Assembly (NCBI RefSeq): GCF_004114915.1
Contig: NZ_CP022219.1
Span: forward strand, 5,362,501 to 5,426,500
Direction of reading: 5' to 3'
DNA: 64,000 bases
Origin: Bradyrhizobium guangxiense
GTDB taxonomy: Bacteria; Pseudomonadota; Alphaproteobacteria; Rhizobiales; Xanthobacteraceae
Under the pieces are notes generated by a model, which made no database searches, had not been told where the DNA came from, and saw nothing but the letters and a program-made list of their open reading frames with translations. The translations under genes and the position numbers were made by a program. Shown here piece by piece: positions 26,022 to 35,397 of the stretch (position 1 is its first letter; each line of letters begins with the position of its first letter).

Positions 26022-26365
26022 CAAAGCGCGTCTCGGATCAGGCGGTTGATTTCGATGAGCTGCATCACGTCGTTCGATCTCTCCTCGCGAAGGCGATCGG
26101 CTTCCTTGACGACCCACAGGCCGATCGAGATGATGTCGGCGCGCAGCTTGTCCGGCAGCCCGTTTTCCGGGTGCGAGAGATCCTCGATGAAGATCGTCCA
26201 TAGCCGCCGCACGTAGAGCAGGCTCTCGACCAGATCCTCGAGGCTGAAGCGCCCCTTCTGGAGCCGCTCGAGCCGGTCGATGCCGAGGCTGAGCCCCTGC
26301 CGCTCGCGGCCTCGCGCCTCGTAGCCGCTCTCGTCGACGACCGCTTCATAGGCTTCAAACGTCAT
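26021..26365 (-). CDS. flaF: Flagellin biosynthesis regulator FlaF
   Basis: The 114-residue product matches FlaF: an opening YEAVVDESGYEARGRERQGL, SLLYVRRLWTIFIEDLSHPEN and DIISIGLWVVKEADRLREE. FlaF is a secretion chaperone-like and regulatory partner of flagellins that opposes or complements FlbT in alphaproteobacteria. The ATG at 26365 is taken because it gives the normal length; an ATG or GTG three codons upstream is possible. It lies between flgL and flbT. Confidence 0.92.
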   Translation of the reverse strand: MTFEAYEAVVDESGYEARGRERQGLSLGIDRLERLQKGRFSLEDLVESLLYVRRLWTIFIEDLSHPENGLPDKLRADIISIGLWVVKEADRLREERSNDVMQLIEINRLIRDAL

Positions 26366-26421
26366 CAGAACCACTCTGCGCAGGAGAACGAATAACAGGA
26401 CAAAGGTCGCGAGCCCCGACT

Positions 26422-27468
26422 TCAGAGATAGTTGATGAGGCTGATCTGCTGGAGCTGCGAGGTCAGCGCCAGCGCCGTCTTGATCTGGGTCTGCAAGGTG
26501 TTGACCCGGACCGAGGCCTCGGTCGGGTCGACCGCCTCCATCTGGACGATCTGGTTGTTGAGGATGTCCTTCTGGATCTTCAGCTTTTCGGATGCGCCGG
26601 TGACCCGTTGCTGGATCGAGCCGACGGTGCCACCGAGCACGGCAAGATCGTTGATCGCGCCGCTGACAAGACCGATGGCCTTGTCGACGACGACCTGGAA
26701 CGTGTCCTTGCTCAGGCCAGTGTTTCCGAGGTCGGTGAGCATGGTGTAGGCCTCGGCGAGCTTGCGGAAGCCGGGCTGGTTGGCGCTGACCGAGCTGTCG
26801 ACGACCTCGGTCGTGGAGATGCGGCTCGACAGCGTCTGGTCCGTGGCCGCCGACCAGTTGGTGTTCCAGGCCGGGCTCGCGAACTCGGGGTCGAGAACAT
26901 TGTCGAGGAAGTTCTGCATCTGCGCCGGCGTGATCGTGCTCACGCCCGCAGCGGATTGCGAGAAGCCGAACGTCGCCAGGAAGTCCGCATCGACCTGGTT
27001 CTTGCTGGCCGAGCCGGCCGCGTAGTTCGTGACCGGCACGGTCTGCGTATTGATGCCGCCGAACAGGTACGAGCCGTTGTAGGAGACGTTGAGCGCGCCG
27101 ATGAGGTCCTGAAGATTCGCGGACGCGCTCGGCAGGATGATCTTCGCGCCGCTGTCGGCGTCGCGGGCCGCGATCAGGTTCTTGAGGAATTCCGAGGCGG
27201 TCGTGCCGAGCTGCGTGATCCGGTTCTGCGTCACGTCGAGCCGCCCCGAAACCAGCTCGTTGGTGTCGACGAGCTGGTCGGCGAAGTCGAAATCGGCCCG
27301 CAGCGCCACGTCGCGGCCCGTTCCCGTGCCGAGCTCGAGCCCGACGTCGGCGAACCGGCCGGTGGTCGCCTCCTTCGAGGCCTTGGTCAGCGCACTCTGG
27401 TTGTTCGTGATCGACGACCTCAAGGACGACGACAGCATCAGGGTCGAGATGTAGTTGGCGCTCATCAT
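26422..27468 (-). CDS. flgL: Hook-filament junction protein FlgL
   Basis: The 348-residue product has the flagellin-like N-terminal helix (LMLSSSLRSSITNNQSALTKASKEATTGR) and a matching C-terminal helix (EASVRVNTLQTQIKTALALTSQL), with a variable middle containing YLFGGINTQTVPV, a conserved FlgL segment. It forms the junction between FlgK and the filament. It starts three bases after the flgK stop. The C-terminus ends in ISLINYL, the normal exposed hydrophobic end of this family. Confidence 0.93.
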   Translation of the reverse strand: MMSANYISTLMLSSSLRSSITNNQSALTKASKEATTGRFADVGLELGTGTGRDVALRADFDFADQLVDTNELVSGRLDVTQNRITQLGTTASEFLKNLIAARDADSGAKIILPSASANLQDLIGALNVSYNGSYLFGGINTQTVPVTNYAAGSASKNQVDADFLATFGFSQSAAGVSTITPAQMQNFLDNVLDPEFASPAWNTNWSAATDQTLSSRISTTEVVDSSVSANQPGFRKLAEAYTMLTDLGNTGLSKDTFQVVVDKAIGLVSGAINDLAVLGGTVGSIQQRVTGASEKLKIQKDILNNQIVQMEAVDPTEASVRVNTLQTQIKTALALTSQLQQISLINYL

Positions 27469-27471
27469 GAC

Positions 27472-28950
27472 TTAATTCCCCACGGCAGCCAGAAGGCTCT
27501 GCAACATCTCGTCGACGGTGGAAATGATCTTCGACGACGCCGAATAGGTGCGCTCGACCTGGAGCATCAGCGACATCTCGTCGTCCATGTTGACGCCAGC
27601 GACGTTGGACAGCGCAGCGGTGCTGCGGTCGAGCAGCGTGTTCTGATACTGAACGTTGTCGTCGGCGGTCTTGCGATGGCTTTCGATCCAGCTCGCCGAG
27701 GACGAGGCGAACTCCATCACGCTGCCGCTCGGCTTGCCCTGAGCGGTGACGTCGAACGGCTGCGGCGCGGCCATGTTGTCGATGAGCTGATGGAGCCGCG
27801 TCGAGAAGCCGGCATTGCCGGTCGTGTTGTAATTGTAGGCGGGGTTGCCGCTGATCGCACCGTCGCGCAGGAGATTGGGGTTGCCGCCCGCCGCCGGATC
27901 GACCGATGCGGCAACCGCGATCGTGCCGGCGAGGCCCACCGAGATCGTGGCGCTCGCGGGCATTGCCGGCGCGCCGGGATAAGTGAAGAGACCAGGCCTG
28001 TCTGCCAGCGTCGGGACGGCGGACTGGTCGCTCTCCTTGAAGGCCTCGATCAGGCCGCGGGCGATTTCGTCGAGCTGACTCTGATACGTCACCGTGTCCC
28101 GGTCGCGCAGCTGGGCGAGGCCGGCGAGCTTGCCGGATTTCAGCGGCATGACGGAATTGGCACCGGTCACGGGCACGCCGTCGATGAAGACGGCATTGCC
28201 GGTGGTGCCGGCGGTGTAGGCGTTGGTCGGCGCAAAGCTCACGGCCCGCGCCGTCTTGTCGAACAGCACGACGCCGCTGTCGGCATAGAGCGCCGCATCC
28301 CCGTTGGGACGGAGCGACATGGTGACGCCGAGCTCCTGCGACAGCTTCGAGACGATGTTGTCGCGCTGGTCGAGATAGTCGGTGACATCGTCGCCGGTGA
28401 TCGTGCCCTTCACGATCGCGGTGTTGACGGTCTGGAACTGGGTGAGGAGCTGGTTGATGTTGGCGACCGACGCCGCCATGTCGGCGTCCGCCTGCTCGCG
28501 GACCGACTGCACGGTCTTGGTGGCCTGGTTGAGCGCGGTCACCATGTCCTTGGCGGAGGTCACGGCGGCCTGCGCCAGGGTCGCATTGTCCGTGGAATTG
28601 GCAAATTGCTGCAGCGCCTGCTTCAGCTTGTTGAGCTGCGCGGTGGGCGACTGTTCGAGCTCGGGATCGTCTACCGTCGCGGCAGCGATCTTCTGCAGAC
28701 CGTCATAGATCACGCTCTGCTTGGCGGACGACGACGTCGCGATCAGCACGTTGCTGTAGAGGCCGGAGCTCGCCGCGCGCTGGATCGCCGCGACGTAGAC
28801 GCCGGTGCCGGGCAGATTGTCCAGCATGGTGAGCTTGCGCGAATAGCCGGGGGCGCTGGCCCCGGCGATGTTGCGCGAGATCGTCGCCGACTGGATGCCC
28901 GACGCCATGAGCGAAGAGCGGGCGGAGTTGAGGGCGGCGGTAATCGACAT
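27472..28950 (-). CDS. flgK: Hook-associated protein FlgK
   Basis: The 492-residue product has the FlgK N-terminus (LNSARSSLMASGIQSATISRNIAGASAPGYSRK), a coiled stretch with QFQTVNTAIVKG and DQRDNIVSKLSQELGV, and the C-terminal NVAGVNMDDEMSLMLQ motif ending in a helical tail. It caps the hook and begins the hook-filament junction. It lies 34 bases after flgE and three bases before flgL. Length is within the rhizobial range. Confidence 0.95.
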   Translation of the reverse strand: MSITAALNSARSSLMASGIQSATISRNIAGASAPGYSRKLTMLDNLPGTGVYVAAIQRAASSGLYSNVLIATSSSAKQSVIYDGLQKIAAATVDDPELEQSPTAQLNKLKQALQQFANSTDNATLAQAAVTSAKDMVTALNQATKTVQSVREQADADMAASVANINQLLTQFQTVNTAIVKGTITGDDVTDYLDQRDNIVSKLSQELGVTMSLRPNGDAALYADSGVVLFDKTARAVSFAPTNAYTAGTTGNAVFIDGVPVTGANSVMPLKSGKLAGLAQLRDRDTVTYQSQLDEIARGLIEAFKESDQSAVPTLADRPGLFTYPGAPAMPASATISVGLAGTIAVAASVDPAAGGNPNLLRDGAISGNPAYNYNTTGNAGFSTRLHQLIDNMAAPQPFDVTAQGKPSGSVMEFASSSASWIESHRKTADDNVQYQNTLLDRSTAALSNVAGVNMDDEMSLMLQVERTYSASSKIISTVDEMLQSLLAAVGN

Positions 28951-28984
28951 GGCGTGCTCTTGCCCGAAACGAGCGCCGAATGGT

Positions 28985-30217
28985 TCAGCGCTTCAGGTTG
29001 ACGACGACGTCCAGCAGGTCGGAGCCGGTCTGGAACGATTTCGAGTTCGCGGTGAAGCCGCGCTGGGCCTCGATCATGCCGGTGAGCTCGTCCGCGAGGT
29101 CGACGTTGGAGTCCTCCAGGGCGCTGGACTGGACCGTGCCGAGCCCACCGGTGCCGGCATTTCCGACCTGCGCATTGCCGGAGTTCATGTTGGTCGAATA
29201 GACGTTGCCGGGCTCGGGCGTCAGATTGTCGGGGCTCGCGACGTCGGCGAGCATGATGGTGTAGAGCGCCAGCTGCTGCCCGTTCTTGAGGATCGCCGTC
29301 ACGTGACCGGCATCATCGATATCAACCTTGTCGATGGCCGCGGGAACGCTACCATTGACGGTCGCCTTGAAGCTGAAGTCGGTGCCGACCTGAGTCATGT
29401 TCGACAGATCCAGAGTCATCGCTGCGCCTCCGGGAACGGTGAAGGCAAGACCAGTCGGGCTTGCGGCGGCGAGCGCGCCCTTTCCGGCCGCCGTGGTGTC
29501 GAAGGTGAAAGTCGTAGCGGCACCGAGCGAGGTTGCCGTCGCGGAGTCGTAGACCTGAATCTGCCAGGTATCCGAACCGGCAGCCGTCGCCGTGTGGGAC
29601 ATATAGACGTCGAGCGTAACGGCCTGGCCGATATTGTTGTAGGCCACGATCGAGCTCTTCGATGAATATGACGCGGGGCCGGGCGGGCCAGCAATGACCG
29701 CCGCTTTCGGATCCAGATTGCCGGTCGTGAGCGTCCCCGCCGTCGACGGCACGGGCACCTGCGAAACCTGGGCAACGTTGACGATCTGCATGCCGGACAA
29801 GCTGTTCTGCGAGAAGTTGGTCACGAGACCAGGCTGGCCCAGAAGATAGAAGCCGGCCGCGTTGACCAGGTTGCCTTGGCTGTCAGGCACGAAGGAGCCG
29901 GCGCGGGTCAGATATTGCTGCGTGTTGTTGGCGTTCGACACCACGAAGAAGCCATTGCCCTGGACGCGGAGGTCCGTGGTCGACGTGGTGTACTGCGTAT
30001 TGCCCCCGTCGCTGATTGCATAGCGAATCTTGGTCTCGACCGCGCCGGAATCGTAGTTGCCGGAGCCGCTCTTCAGGATCAGCGAGGAGAATTCGGTGGA
30101 AGCCCGCTTGTAGCCAGTCGTGTTGACGTTGGCGATATTGTCCGAGACCGTCGACAGCTTGTTGGACTGCGCGTTCATTCCGGAAACGCCGGTGCGCATA
30201 ACACCATACAGGCTCAT
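28985..30217 (-). CDS. flgE: Flagellar hook protein FlgE
   Basis: The 410-residue product has the rod-hook N-terminus (GVMRTGVSGMNAQSNKLSTVSDNIANVNTTGYKR), a GNGFFVV motif near residue 90, and the C-terminal SNVDLADELTGMIEAQRGFTANSKSFQT motif. It is the hook subunit. It begins a new block after the lytic transglycosylase gene, with about 120 bases upstream that probably hold a promoter or leader. FliK upstream and FlgD downstream are its length-control and cap partners. Confidence 0.96.
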   Translation of the reverse strand: MSLYGVMRTGVSGMNAQSNKLSTVSDNIANVNTTGYKRASTEFSSLILKSGSGNYDSGAVETKIRYAISDGGNTQYTTSTTDLRVQGNGFFVVSNANNTQQYLTRAGSFVPDSQGNLVNAAGFYLLGQPGLVTNFSQNSLSGMQIVNVAQVSQVPVPSTAGTLTTGNLDPKAAVIAGPPGPASYSSKSSIVAYNNIGQAVTLDVYMSHTATAAGSDTWQIQVYDSATATSLGAATTFTFDTTAAGKGALAAASPTGLAFTVPGGAAMTLDLSNMTQVGTDFSFKATVNGSVPAAIDKVDIDDAGHVTAILKNGQQLALYTIMLADVASPDNLTPEPGNVYSTNMNSGNAQVGNAGTGGLGTVQSSALEDSNVDLADELTGMIEAQRGFTANSKSFQTGSDLLDVVVNLKR

Positions 30218-30337
30218 GAAGTGGGCTCCTTTGGTAGGTTGCAGCTACAATGCGGGTTCTTGCTTGCGCGGGGCTGATGATTGGGAGCGATGCACAACTT
30301 GTCGTCGTGCCGTCGGTTGTCGTCTCAGCTCGTCACG

Positions 30338-30919
30338 TCAGGTTGCTTTCGGCTGACAGAACGAGCGCGCCTTGTCCGTCCAGGCGCCGAAGCCGCTCGA
30401 GACGAGGTGCGCGACGATGTGACAGACGTAGCGCTTCTGCGCCGGCTGATTGTTGGGACCGGCATTGTAACGCGCAACGGCCATGGTCCAGCTGCCTTCG
30501 CGCTGCTTCAGCTCTTTCAGGAACCGCGCGGCATAGTCGACGTTCCTGGCGGGGTCGAACATTGTCCGCACCGAAGCGAACTTGTCGCCGTGATAGTAAT
30601 GGTTGATCTGCATGCAGCCGAGATCGATCAGCTTGAGCCCTTTGCCTCGCATCGCCTCGAAATTCGCCATGGCATCGTTGATGTCCTTGGCGAACACGGT
30701 CTGGCCGTCTGCCCCGAGCGCGAACGGATGCAGCGCGCCGCGCCGTCCGGTCTCGGTGAGGCCGACTGCATAGAGAATGCCGAGCGGAATCCCGTGCTGC
30801 TGCGCCGCGCGCGCCATCTCGCGCTCGCAGGGGCGCGCATTGTCGGTCGCCGCTGCCGCGGCGCCGGCGCTACAGATAAACAGGGCCGCGGCGATTCTGC
30901 TGGCCAACGTCCTGGTCAT
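30338..30919 (-). CDS. Periplasmic lytic transglycosylase (SLT) for flagellar rod passage
   Basis: The 193-residue product has a signal peptide and a soluble lytic transglycosylase domain with the catalytic glutamate in AVGLTETGRRG (Glu56), the GCMQINHYYHG motif and VARYNAGPNN. It cuts peptidoglycan strands and would open the cell wall for rod assembly, replacing the muramidase domain missing from FlgJ, like SltF of Rhodobacter. Its ATG lies 50 bases inside the end of fliK in another frame, with GGAGACG upstream, so it is translated with the fliK transcript. It ends the fliF-to-slt block. Confidence 0.9.
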   Translation of the reverse strand: MTRTLASRIAAALFICSAGAAAAATDNARPCEREMARAAQQHGIPLGILYAVGLTETGRRGALHPFALGADGQTVFAKDINDAMANFEAMRGKGLKLIDLGCMQINHYYHGDKFASVRTMFDPARNVDYAARFLKELKQREGSWTMAVARYNAGPNNQPAQKRYVCHIVAHLVSSGFGAWTDKARSFCQPKAT

Positions 30920-32213
30920 GACGCGTCTCCTGATTGGACTGGCGTTCCTGCCGGGCCTGTCTCGCGCTGCCGTCGGACTGCCCCGACGACGTGCCGGTGC
31001 CGCCGAACGGTCCTTGCGACTGCGACGAAGGCTGTTGCTGGCCCGAGAGCTGTGGCTGCGACTGTCCGGAGCCGCTCTGGAATCCGTCGAGCGCGCCGTG
31101 CTGGACGGGTGCGACGTCGGCGACATAGCCCGCCGACTGCATGAGATCGCGGATCTGGTCGCGCTGCTGGTCCAGCATCTGGCTCGTGTCCTTGCGCTCG
31201 GCTGCAAGATGGATGGACACTTCGGTACCGACGAGGCGCAGGCGCACGGTGACGTTGCCGAGCGCGGGCGGCTCGAGATTGACGGTCAGGATCTTGAGCG
31301 GCTGATCCGGCGCATTGGTCTGGGAGGCCGCGAGATCCGGCGCTGCGAGCGCCGCTGGGCTTGCGGGGTCCTTCAGCTCGGCAACGACCGCATTGGCGAC
31401 CTGTTGCGGGGCGTTGAATTGCGCCGGAGGCAGATGAGTCTCCTGCTGGACCACGGTGACCTTGGTCGTCTCGGGCAGTGCATCACGCCCCGCGGCCTTG
31501 GCCGCGCGCTCGACATTGGCCGTGACCGCCTCGAAGCCGGGTGTCGCGGGCATTGCGCGCGATGGCTCGCCGTCTTGTGCAGGCAGGGATTGCGGTGCGG
31601 CCGCCGCCGGCGAAGCCGCCTGCGGGCGCGCAGCGGTCGGAGCGGCGTTGGATGGGGACGCATCGGCCGTCGCCGCTTTCGCCGCGGCTTGAACCTCGCG
31701 CTTCGCCGTGGAGGACCGTTCCTCGCGGGCGGGCGCGTCCTTGTCGGAAGATTGCAATTGGACCTGCGGCTTCACGACAGGCGCAGCGGCGATCTCCTGC
31801 CCGACCGCCACGGCAACGACCGGCTGGGCCTGAACTTCGACCTTCGCGGCATGATCGGCCGGCCGTTGCCTTTCCGACGACCTCACGGACTTCTTGTCGG
31901 AAGCCTCCTCTGCGGACTTTGATCGCTCGGGCGACGCGATCAGCTCGGGCACCGTCGCGTCCTCGGGCTTGTCCTGCCCGGTCGGGTGGACCAGACGCGT
32001 GCGCAGCGATCCGGTCTTCGCGCTGGTGTCGCGGCCATCCTCGTTCAGGGCCTGCTTGGCGAGGTTCGAGACCGTGTGCAGCAGATCGTTGAATGAGGAG
32101 CTTGCCTGCGATTTCGCCCCTGCGCCCTTTTCCGAACGCGACGTCCCGCGCATGTTGAGGCTCTCGGCAAGACCCGAGAAGACCTGTCCGGAGGTTCCAT
32201 TGAGCTTGGTCAT
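30870..32213 (-). CDS. fliK: Flagellar hook-length control protein FliK
   Basis: The 447-residue product has a long low-complexity, Ala/Gln/Pro-rich N-terminal region and a conserved C-terminal domain (about 295-365) with ILTVNLEPPALGNVTVRLRLVGTEVSIHLAAER, the FliK substrate-specificity-switch core. A Gly/Gln/Ser-rich tail follows. The start overlaps the motC stop by four bases, and its end overlaps the transglycosylase gene by 50 bases. In rhizobia this gene was once called motD. It measures hook length and switches export to filament proteins. Confidence 0.9.
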   Translation of the reverse strand: MTKLNGTSGQVFSGLAESLNMRGTSRSEKGAGAKSQASSSFNDLLHTVSNLAKQALNEDGRDTSAKTGSLRTRLVHPTGQDKPEDATVPELIASPERSKSAEEASDKKSVRSSERQRPADHAAKVEVQAQPVVAVAVGQEIAAAPVVKPQVQLQSSDKDAPAREERSSTAKREVQAAAKAATADASPSNAAPTAARPQAASPAAAAPQSLPAQDGEPSRAMPATPGFEAVTANVERAAKAAGRDALPETTKVTVVQQETHLPPAQFNAPQQVANAVVAELKDPASPAALAAPDLAASQTNAPDQPLKILTVNLEPPALGNVTVRLRLVGTEVSIHLAAERKDTSQMLDQQRDQIRDLMQSAGYVADVAPVQHGALDGFQSGSGQSQPQLSGQQQPSSQSQGPFGGTGTSSGQSDGSARQARQERQSNQETRHDQDVGQQNRRGPVYL

Positions 32214-33388
32214 GGACGACGGTCCTTGGTGAGGAGTTCGAGTTCACCGAGCTGCTTGCGCGCCCGCGCGAGCGTCGCGGTCGATGACGCCAGATCGAGA
32301 CGCGCCGGCGTTGCCGGCGGCTTGTCGGCTGCTGCAGCGGATCCGCCCGGGAACGGTTTGCGGATATCGAGCGCGAGCTGCACCATGGCGTTCAGAAGGG
32401 GCACGTCGCGCTCGGGCAGCTTCGACCGGTCGACGGCCTTCAGCTCGGCGAGACCCCCGTCATATTCGTCCGTGAGCGCTCGCGATGCGCCGCGGAAGAA
32501 ATGTGCCCGCTCGCGTTCGGTGGAGGCGTCCGCGCTGAGCGTCAGCGCCCGTTCGCCGGCAAGGCGCGTCACGGCCAGCTGTCCACGCACCATCGCCGCG
32601 CGCGCGATCACGAGATAAAGCTTGAGGCGGCTCGCACGATCGACCTGCTCCAGCATGGCCGCGATCCGCGCGAAGCGGCGCTCGTCGAGTGCCAGGCTCG
32701 ATTGCGTCAGGCCCGTCGAGAAGCGCTGCCAGAAATCGCCGGCATAGATCGAATTGCGGTAGTGGCGGAGATAGGCCAGCGTCAGGAACTCGAACTTGTC
32801 GAACTCCTCCGCCTGCCCCACCAACAGGATCTCGCGCCGCAGTGCCGCTTCCTCCACCAGCGTGCCGGGCAGCAGCAGGCGTGCGTCGTCCAGCCGCTCG
32901 ATCGCGAGCGATGCCTCGGCACGTGCGAACAGCGCGCCCTGGACCAGCGCGACCTGCCCGCCCAGGCCCGAGGAAAGCGCGCGCGGCTTGACGTCCTTGA
33001 GCAGCTCCCGCGCTTCGTCCTGACGGCCCTCGACATAGGCGAGCGCACCGTTGAACAGCCGCTCGTCCACGTTCATCTTGTCGCGCGGCAGCTTGCGGAC
33101 GATTTGCGGCGCGCCGCCGCTGAGCAGGTAGATGACCACGGCCTGGCTGTTCTGCGGATTGCTCCACACGGCGGGATCGGCAGCGAGAAATTTCTCTCCG
33201 GTCTGCCGGATCAGCGCGATGTGGCTGCCGTGTGCGGCAGTGTCACCGTTGGCGATGCCGTCCTGCACCGCCTGCAACGCGCGGACGAGCTCATAGGGCT
33301 CGCCCGGCTGGGGCGCAGCTTGAGCATGCACGTTCGCCGCCGTGAGCGGCAGCAGCAGCAGGGCGGAGCATAGGAGCGGCCTGATCAT
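32210..33388 (-). CDS. motC: Periplasmic motility protein MotC
   Basis: The 392-residue product has a signal peptide (MIRPLLCSALLLLPLTAANVHAQ) and matches rhizobial MotC: PYELVRALQAVQDGIANGDTAAHGSHIALIRQTGEKFL near the start, then a helical repeat-like body with NALDLDIRKPF-type ending. MotC is a periplasmic protein that binds MotB and is needed for rotation of rhizobial motors; MotE, encoded at 41599, is its chaperone. Overlaps of four bases with both motB and fliK show coupled translation. A cysteine-free mature protein is visible. Confidence 0.92.
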   Translation of the reverse strand: MIRPLLCSALLLLPLTAANVHAQAAPQPGEPYELVRALQAVQDGIANGDTAAHGSHIALIRQTGEKFLAADPAVWSNPQNSQAVVIYLLSGGAPQIVRKLPRDKMNVDERLFNGALAYVEGRQDEARELLKDVKPRALSSGLGGQVALVQGALFARAEASLAIERLDDARLLLPGTLVEEAALRREILLVGQAEEFDKFEFLTLAYLRHYRNSIYAGDFWQRFSTGLTQSSLALDERRFARIAAMLEQVDRASRLKLYLVIARAAMVRGQLAVTRLAGERALTLSADASTERERAHFFRGASRALTDEYDGGLAELKAVDRSKLPERDVPLLNAMVQLALDIRKPFPGGSAAAADKPPATPARLDLASSTATLARARKQLGELELLTKDRRP

Positions 33389-34698
33389 GAGCGCTTCTCA
33401 CGGATCAGGATCTCGATCCGGCGGTTCTGCGCCGCTGCCGGATCGTTCGGAAGCTTCGGCCGCCGGTCGGCGTAACCTTCGACATGCTCGATCCGCTGCG
33501 CGTCGAGGCCGGAGCGAACCAGCATGTAATAGGCCATCTGGGCGCGCGCGGTCGACAGCCGCCAATTGTCGTAATTCTCCGAACGATACGGCCGATTGTC
33601 GGTATGGCCGCGGACGATGATCATGCCCTGGCGTTTCGCCAACAACGGCCCGATCTTGTCGATCACGCGGATGAGCTCCGGCCGCGGCTCGGCCGAGCCG
33701 ACCGCGAACATGCCGAAGCTCGCATCGTCGGTCAGGCTGATCAGGAGGCCCTCCTCGACCTGGCGCACCTCGGCCGCCGGCCCAGCGCCCGCCTTGATGT
33801 CCGACAGCGCGTCCGCGATTGCGGACTGAAGCTGCTTGATTGTCGGCTGCTGGGTTTGCGCCCCATCGCGGGGCTCGGATTCCTTCGTCGCATCGCTCTG
33901 GCGCGGCTGCGCGGCGGCGTTGGCTTGAACGGTCGTTTGGGCGCTGCCCTCGCGCGGGGATTGCGCCGGCGCGGGCCCCGGCGGCAGCAGGGGCGACAGG
34001 TTTGCGGAGGAGGCGTCCGCGCTCGGAGCCACGCTCCCGCCGGCATCGTCCGCCTTGGCACGCCGCGCCTGCGGCTCGCTCTGATTCGTGCTGGGCGCGC
34101 CGGTACGCGCGGAGACATTCGGCCTGGACTCGCTCTCGATCATGATATCCGCATCCTTGGCCGCTTGCGGCGCCAGCTTCCAATAGCCGGGGTCAAAGGG
34201 ATCGCGGTAGGCATCGCCGCCCTTGAGGCCGTCCTCTTCGGCGGATGTCAGCGCGCCGGCGCGCCGCTGCCCCGAAGACTGGTTCGCGCTGTTCGCGATC
34301 TCGGCGAGCGTCGCGTAGGGATCACGAAACAGGACCTTCTCCTCGAAGGAGGCCGGCTTCTCGGCCGTCGGCGAGTCACCGCGGCGTTCCTCGTTCGAGC
34401 CGGCCGGCTGACGCTTGCCGTCCTGACCTTCAAACGAGGTCGGCTCCTTCTTGGAGAGATTCTTGAGGCCCTTCGGGGCCGGCGCGTTCTCCGCGAGCTG
34501 GATCGGATTGAAATAGCTCGCGACCACCTGCTTCTGGTCCTGGTTGAGCGCATTGAGCAGCCACATGACCAGGAAGAAAGCCATCATCGCGGTCATGAAG
34601 TCGGCATAGGCGATCTTCCATACGCCACCGTGATGCGCCTCCTCGGCGAAGGCGCTGCGCCGGCGGACGATCACGAGCTCATGCTTGACCTCTTCCAT
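33385..34698 (-). CDS. motB: Flagellar stator protein MotB
   Basis: The 437-residue product has a single membrane helix after a basic start, with the proton-carrying aspartate at residue 33 (KIAYADFMTAMMAFFLVMWLL), a long low-complexity linker (about 60-290) and a C-terminal OmpA-like peptidoglycan-binding domain (GHTDNRPYRSENYDNWRLSTARAQ region). The long linker is typical of rhizobial MotB, which interacts with MotC. MotA is encoded far away at 49931. The aspartate environment suggests a proton-driven motor. Confidence 0.95.
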   Translation of the reverse strand: MEEVKHELVIVRRRSAFAEEAHHGGVWKIAYADFMTAMMAFFLVMWLLNALNQDQKQVVASYFNPIQLAENAPAPKGLKNLSKKEPTSFEGQDGKRQPAGSNEERRGDSPTAEKPASFEEKVLFRDPYATLAEIANSANQSSGQRRAGALTSAEEDGLKGGDAYRDPFDPGYWKLAPQAAKDADIMIESESRPNVSARTGAPSTNQSEPQARRAKADDAGGSVAPSADASSANLSPLLPPGPAPAQSPREGSAQTTVQANAAAQPRQSDATKESEPRDGAQTQQPTIKQLQSAIADALSDIKAGAGPAAEVRQVEEGLLISLTDDASFGMFAVGSAEPRPELIRVIDKIGPLLAKRQGMIIVRGHTDNRPYRSENYDNWRLSTARAQMAYYMLVRSGLDAQRIEHVEGYADRRPKLPNDPAAAQNRRIEILIREKRS

Positions 34699-34704
34699 GG
34701 CGGG

Positions 34705-35397
34705 TTACCGGCGCGCGTCCTTCAGGCGCTCGCTCCAGGCCGAGATCTGCGTCTCGATCACGGTCTGGTCGGCCACGACGCGAACCTCGAGCGTTTCGGC
34801 GGCCTCGTACACAATGCCGGTTCGTCTCGACGCCTCGAGCTGCGTCTTGACCAGGTCGAGCAGCTCGCTCGGGCCGGTGACCTTGAAGGCCGGCATGGAC
34901 GAGTTGCCGGTGAGCGTCGCAATCTGCTCGACCAGCGATCCGATCGCCTTGTCGCGGACCGCGTCGGCGAGGAACGGCAGCAATATCCGCGCCACGGAGC
35001 TTGCGACGTTGGTCTCGATCTCGCGGCACGCCGCCTCGAAGCCGCTGATGATCGCGACCGCCTGCTGGTCGGACCATTTGGCGCGCTCCTCGCCGAGCCG
35101 GATCGCGCTGCGGACGCGCTCCTCGGCAAGCCTGGCGTCGCCTTCCGCGACGCCGGCCGCATGGCCGCGCCGGTAAGCGTCGTCCAGAAGATTTGCCGCC
35201 GGCGCTTCCGCCTTGGGCGCCGGAGGCGGCGACTGAAGCTGCGGCTGCGACGAGGGCTGAGGCTGCGGCTGGGGCTCGCGCACGACCTCCTTCGGCCGGG
35301 TCAGCACGTCCTGGATCTTGGGCGGCGGAGACGGTGGCGACTTGGCCCGGCCGTTCGCGTCGAACTGCGTCAGGAGCTTTCCGATTGCCGCGTTCAT
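34705..35397 (-). CDS. fliH: FliH-like export ATPase regulator
   Basis: The 230-residue product has a Pro/Gln-rich N-terminal region (about 20-65), a GHAAGVAEGDARLAEERVRSAI helix with spaced glycines and alanines typical of FliH, and a C-terminal half with ISAWSERLKDARR end. FliH binds FliI and delivers it to the export gate. It lies between fliF and motB, the usual rhizobial place, and its start overlaps the fliF stop by four bases. Sequence similarity is low, so context carries the assignment. Confidence 0.75.
   Translation of the reverse strand: MNAAIGKLLTQFDANGRAKSPPSPPPKIQDVLTRPKEVVREPQPQPQPSSQPQLQSPPPAPKAEAPAANLLDDAYRRGHAAGVAEGDARLAEERVRSAIRLGEERAKWSDQQAVAIISGFEAACREIETNVASSVARILLPFLADAVRDKAIGSLVEQIATLTGNSSMPAFKVTGPSELLDLVKTQLEASRRTGIVYEAAETLEVRVVADQTVIETQISAWSERLKDARR

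Noticed and set aside
26608..29001. Very long plus-strand open frame (797 codons) over flgL and flgK
   Set aside because: It is antisense to two clear flagellar genes, is rich in Arg, Gly and Val, and has no ribosome site or recognisable domain; high GC produces such frames.
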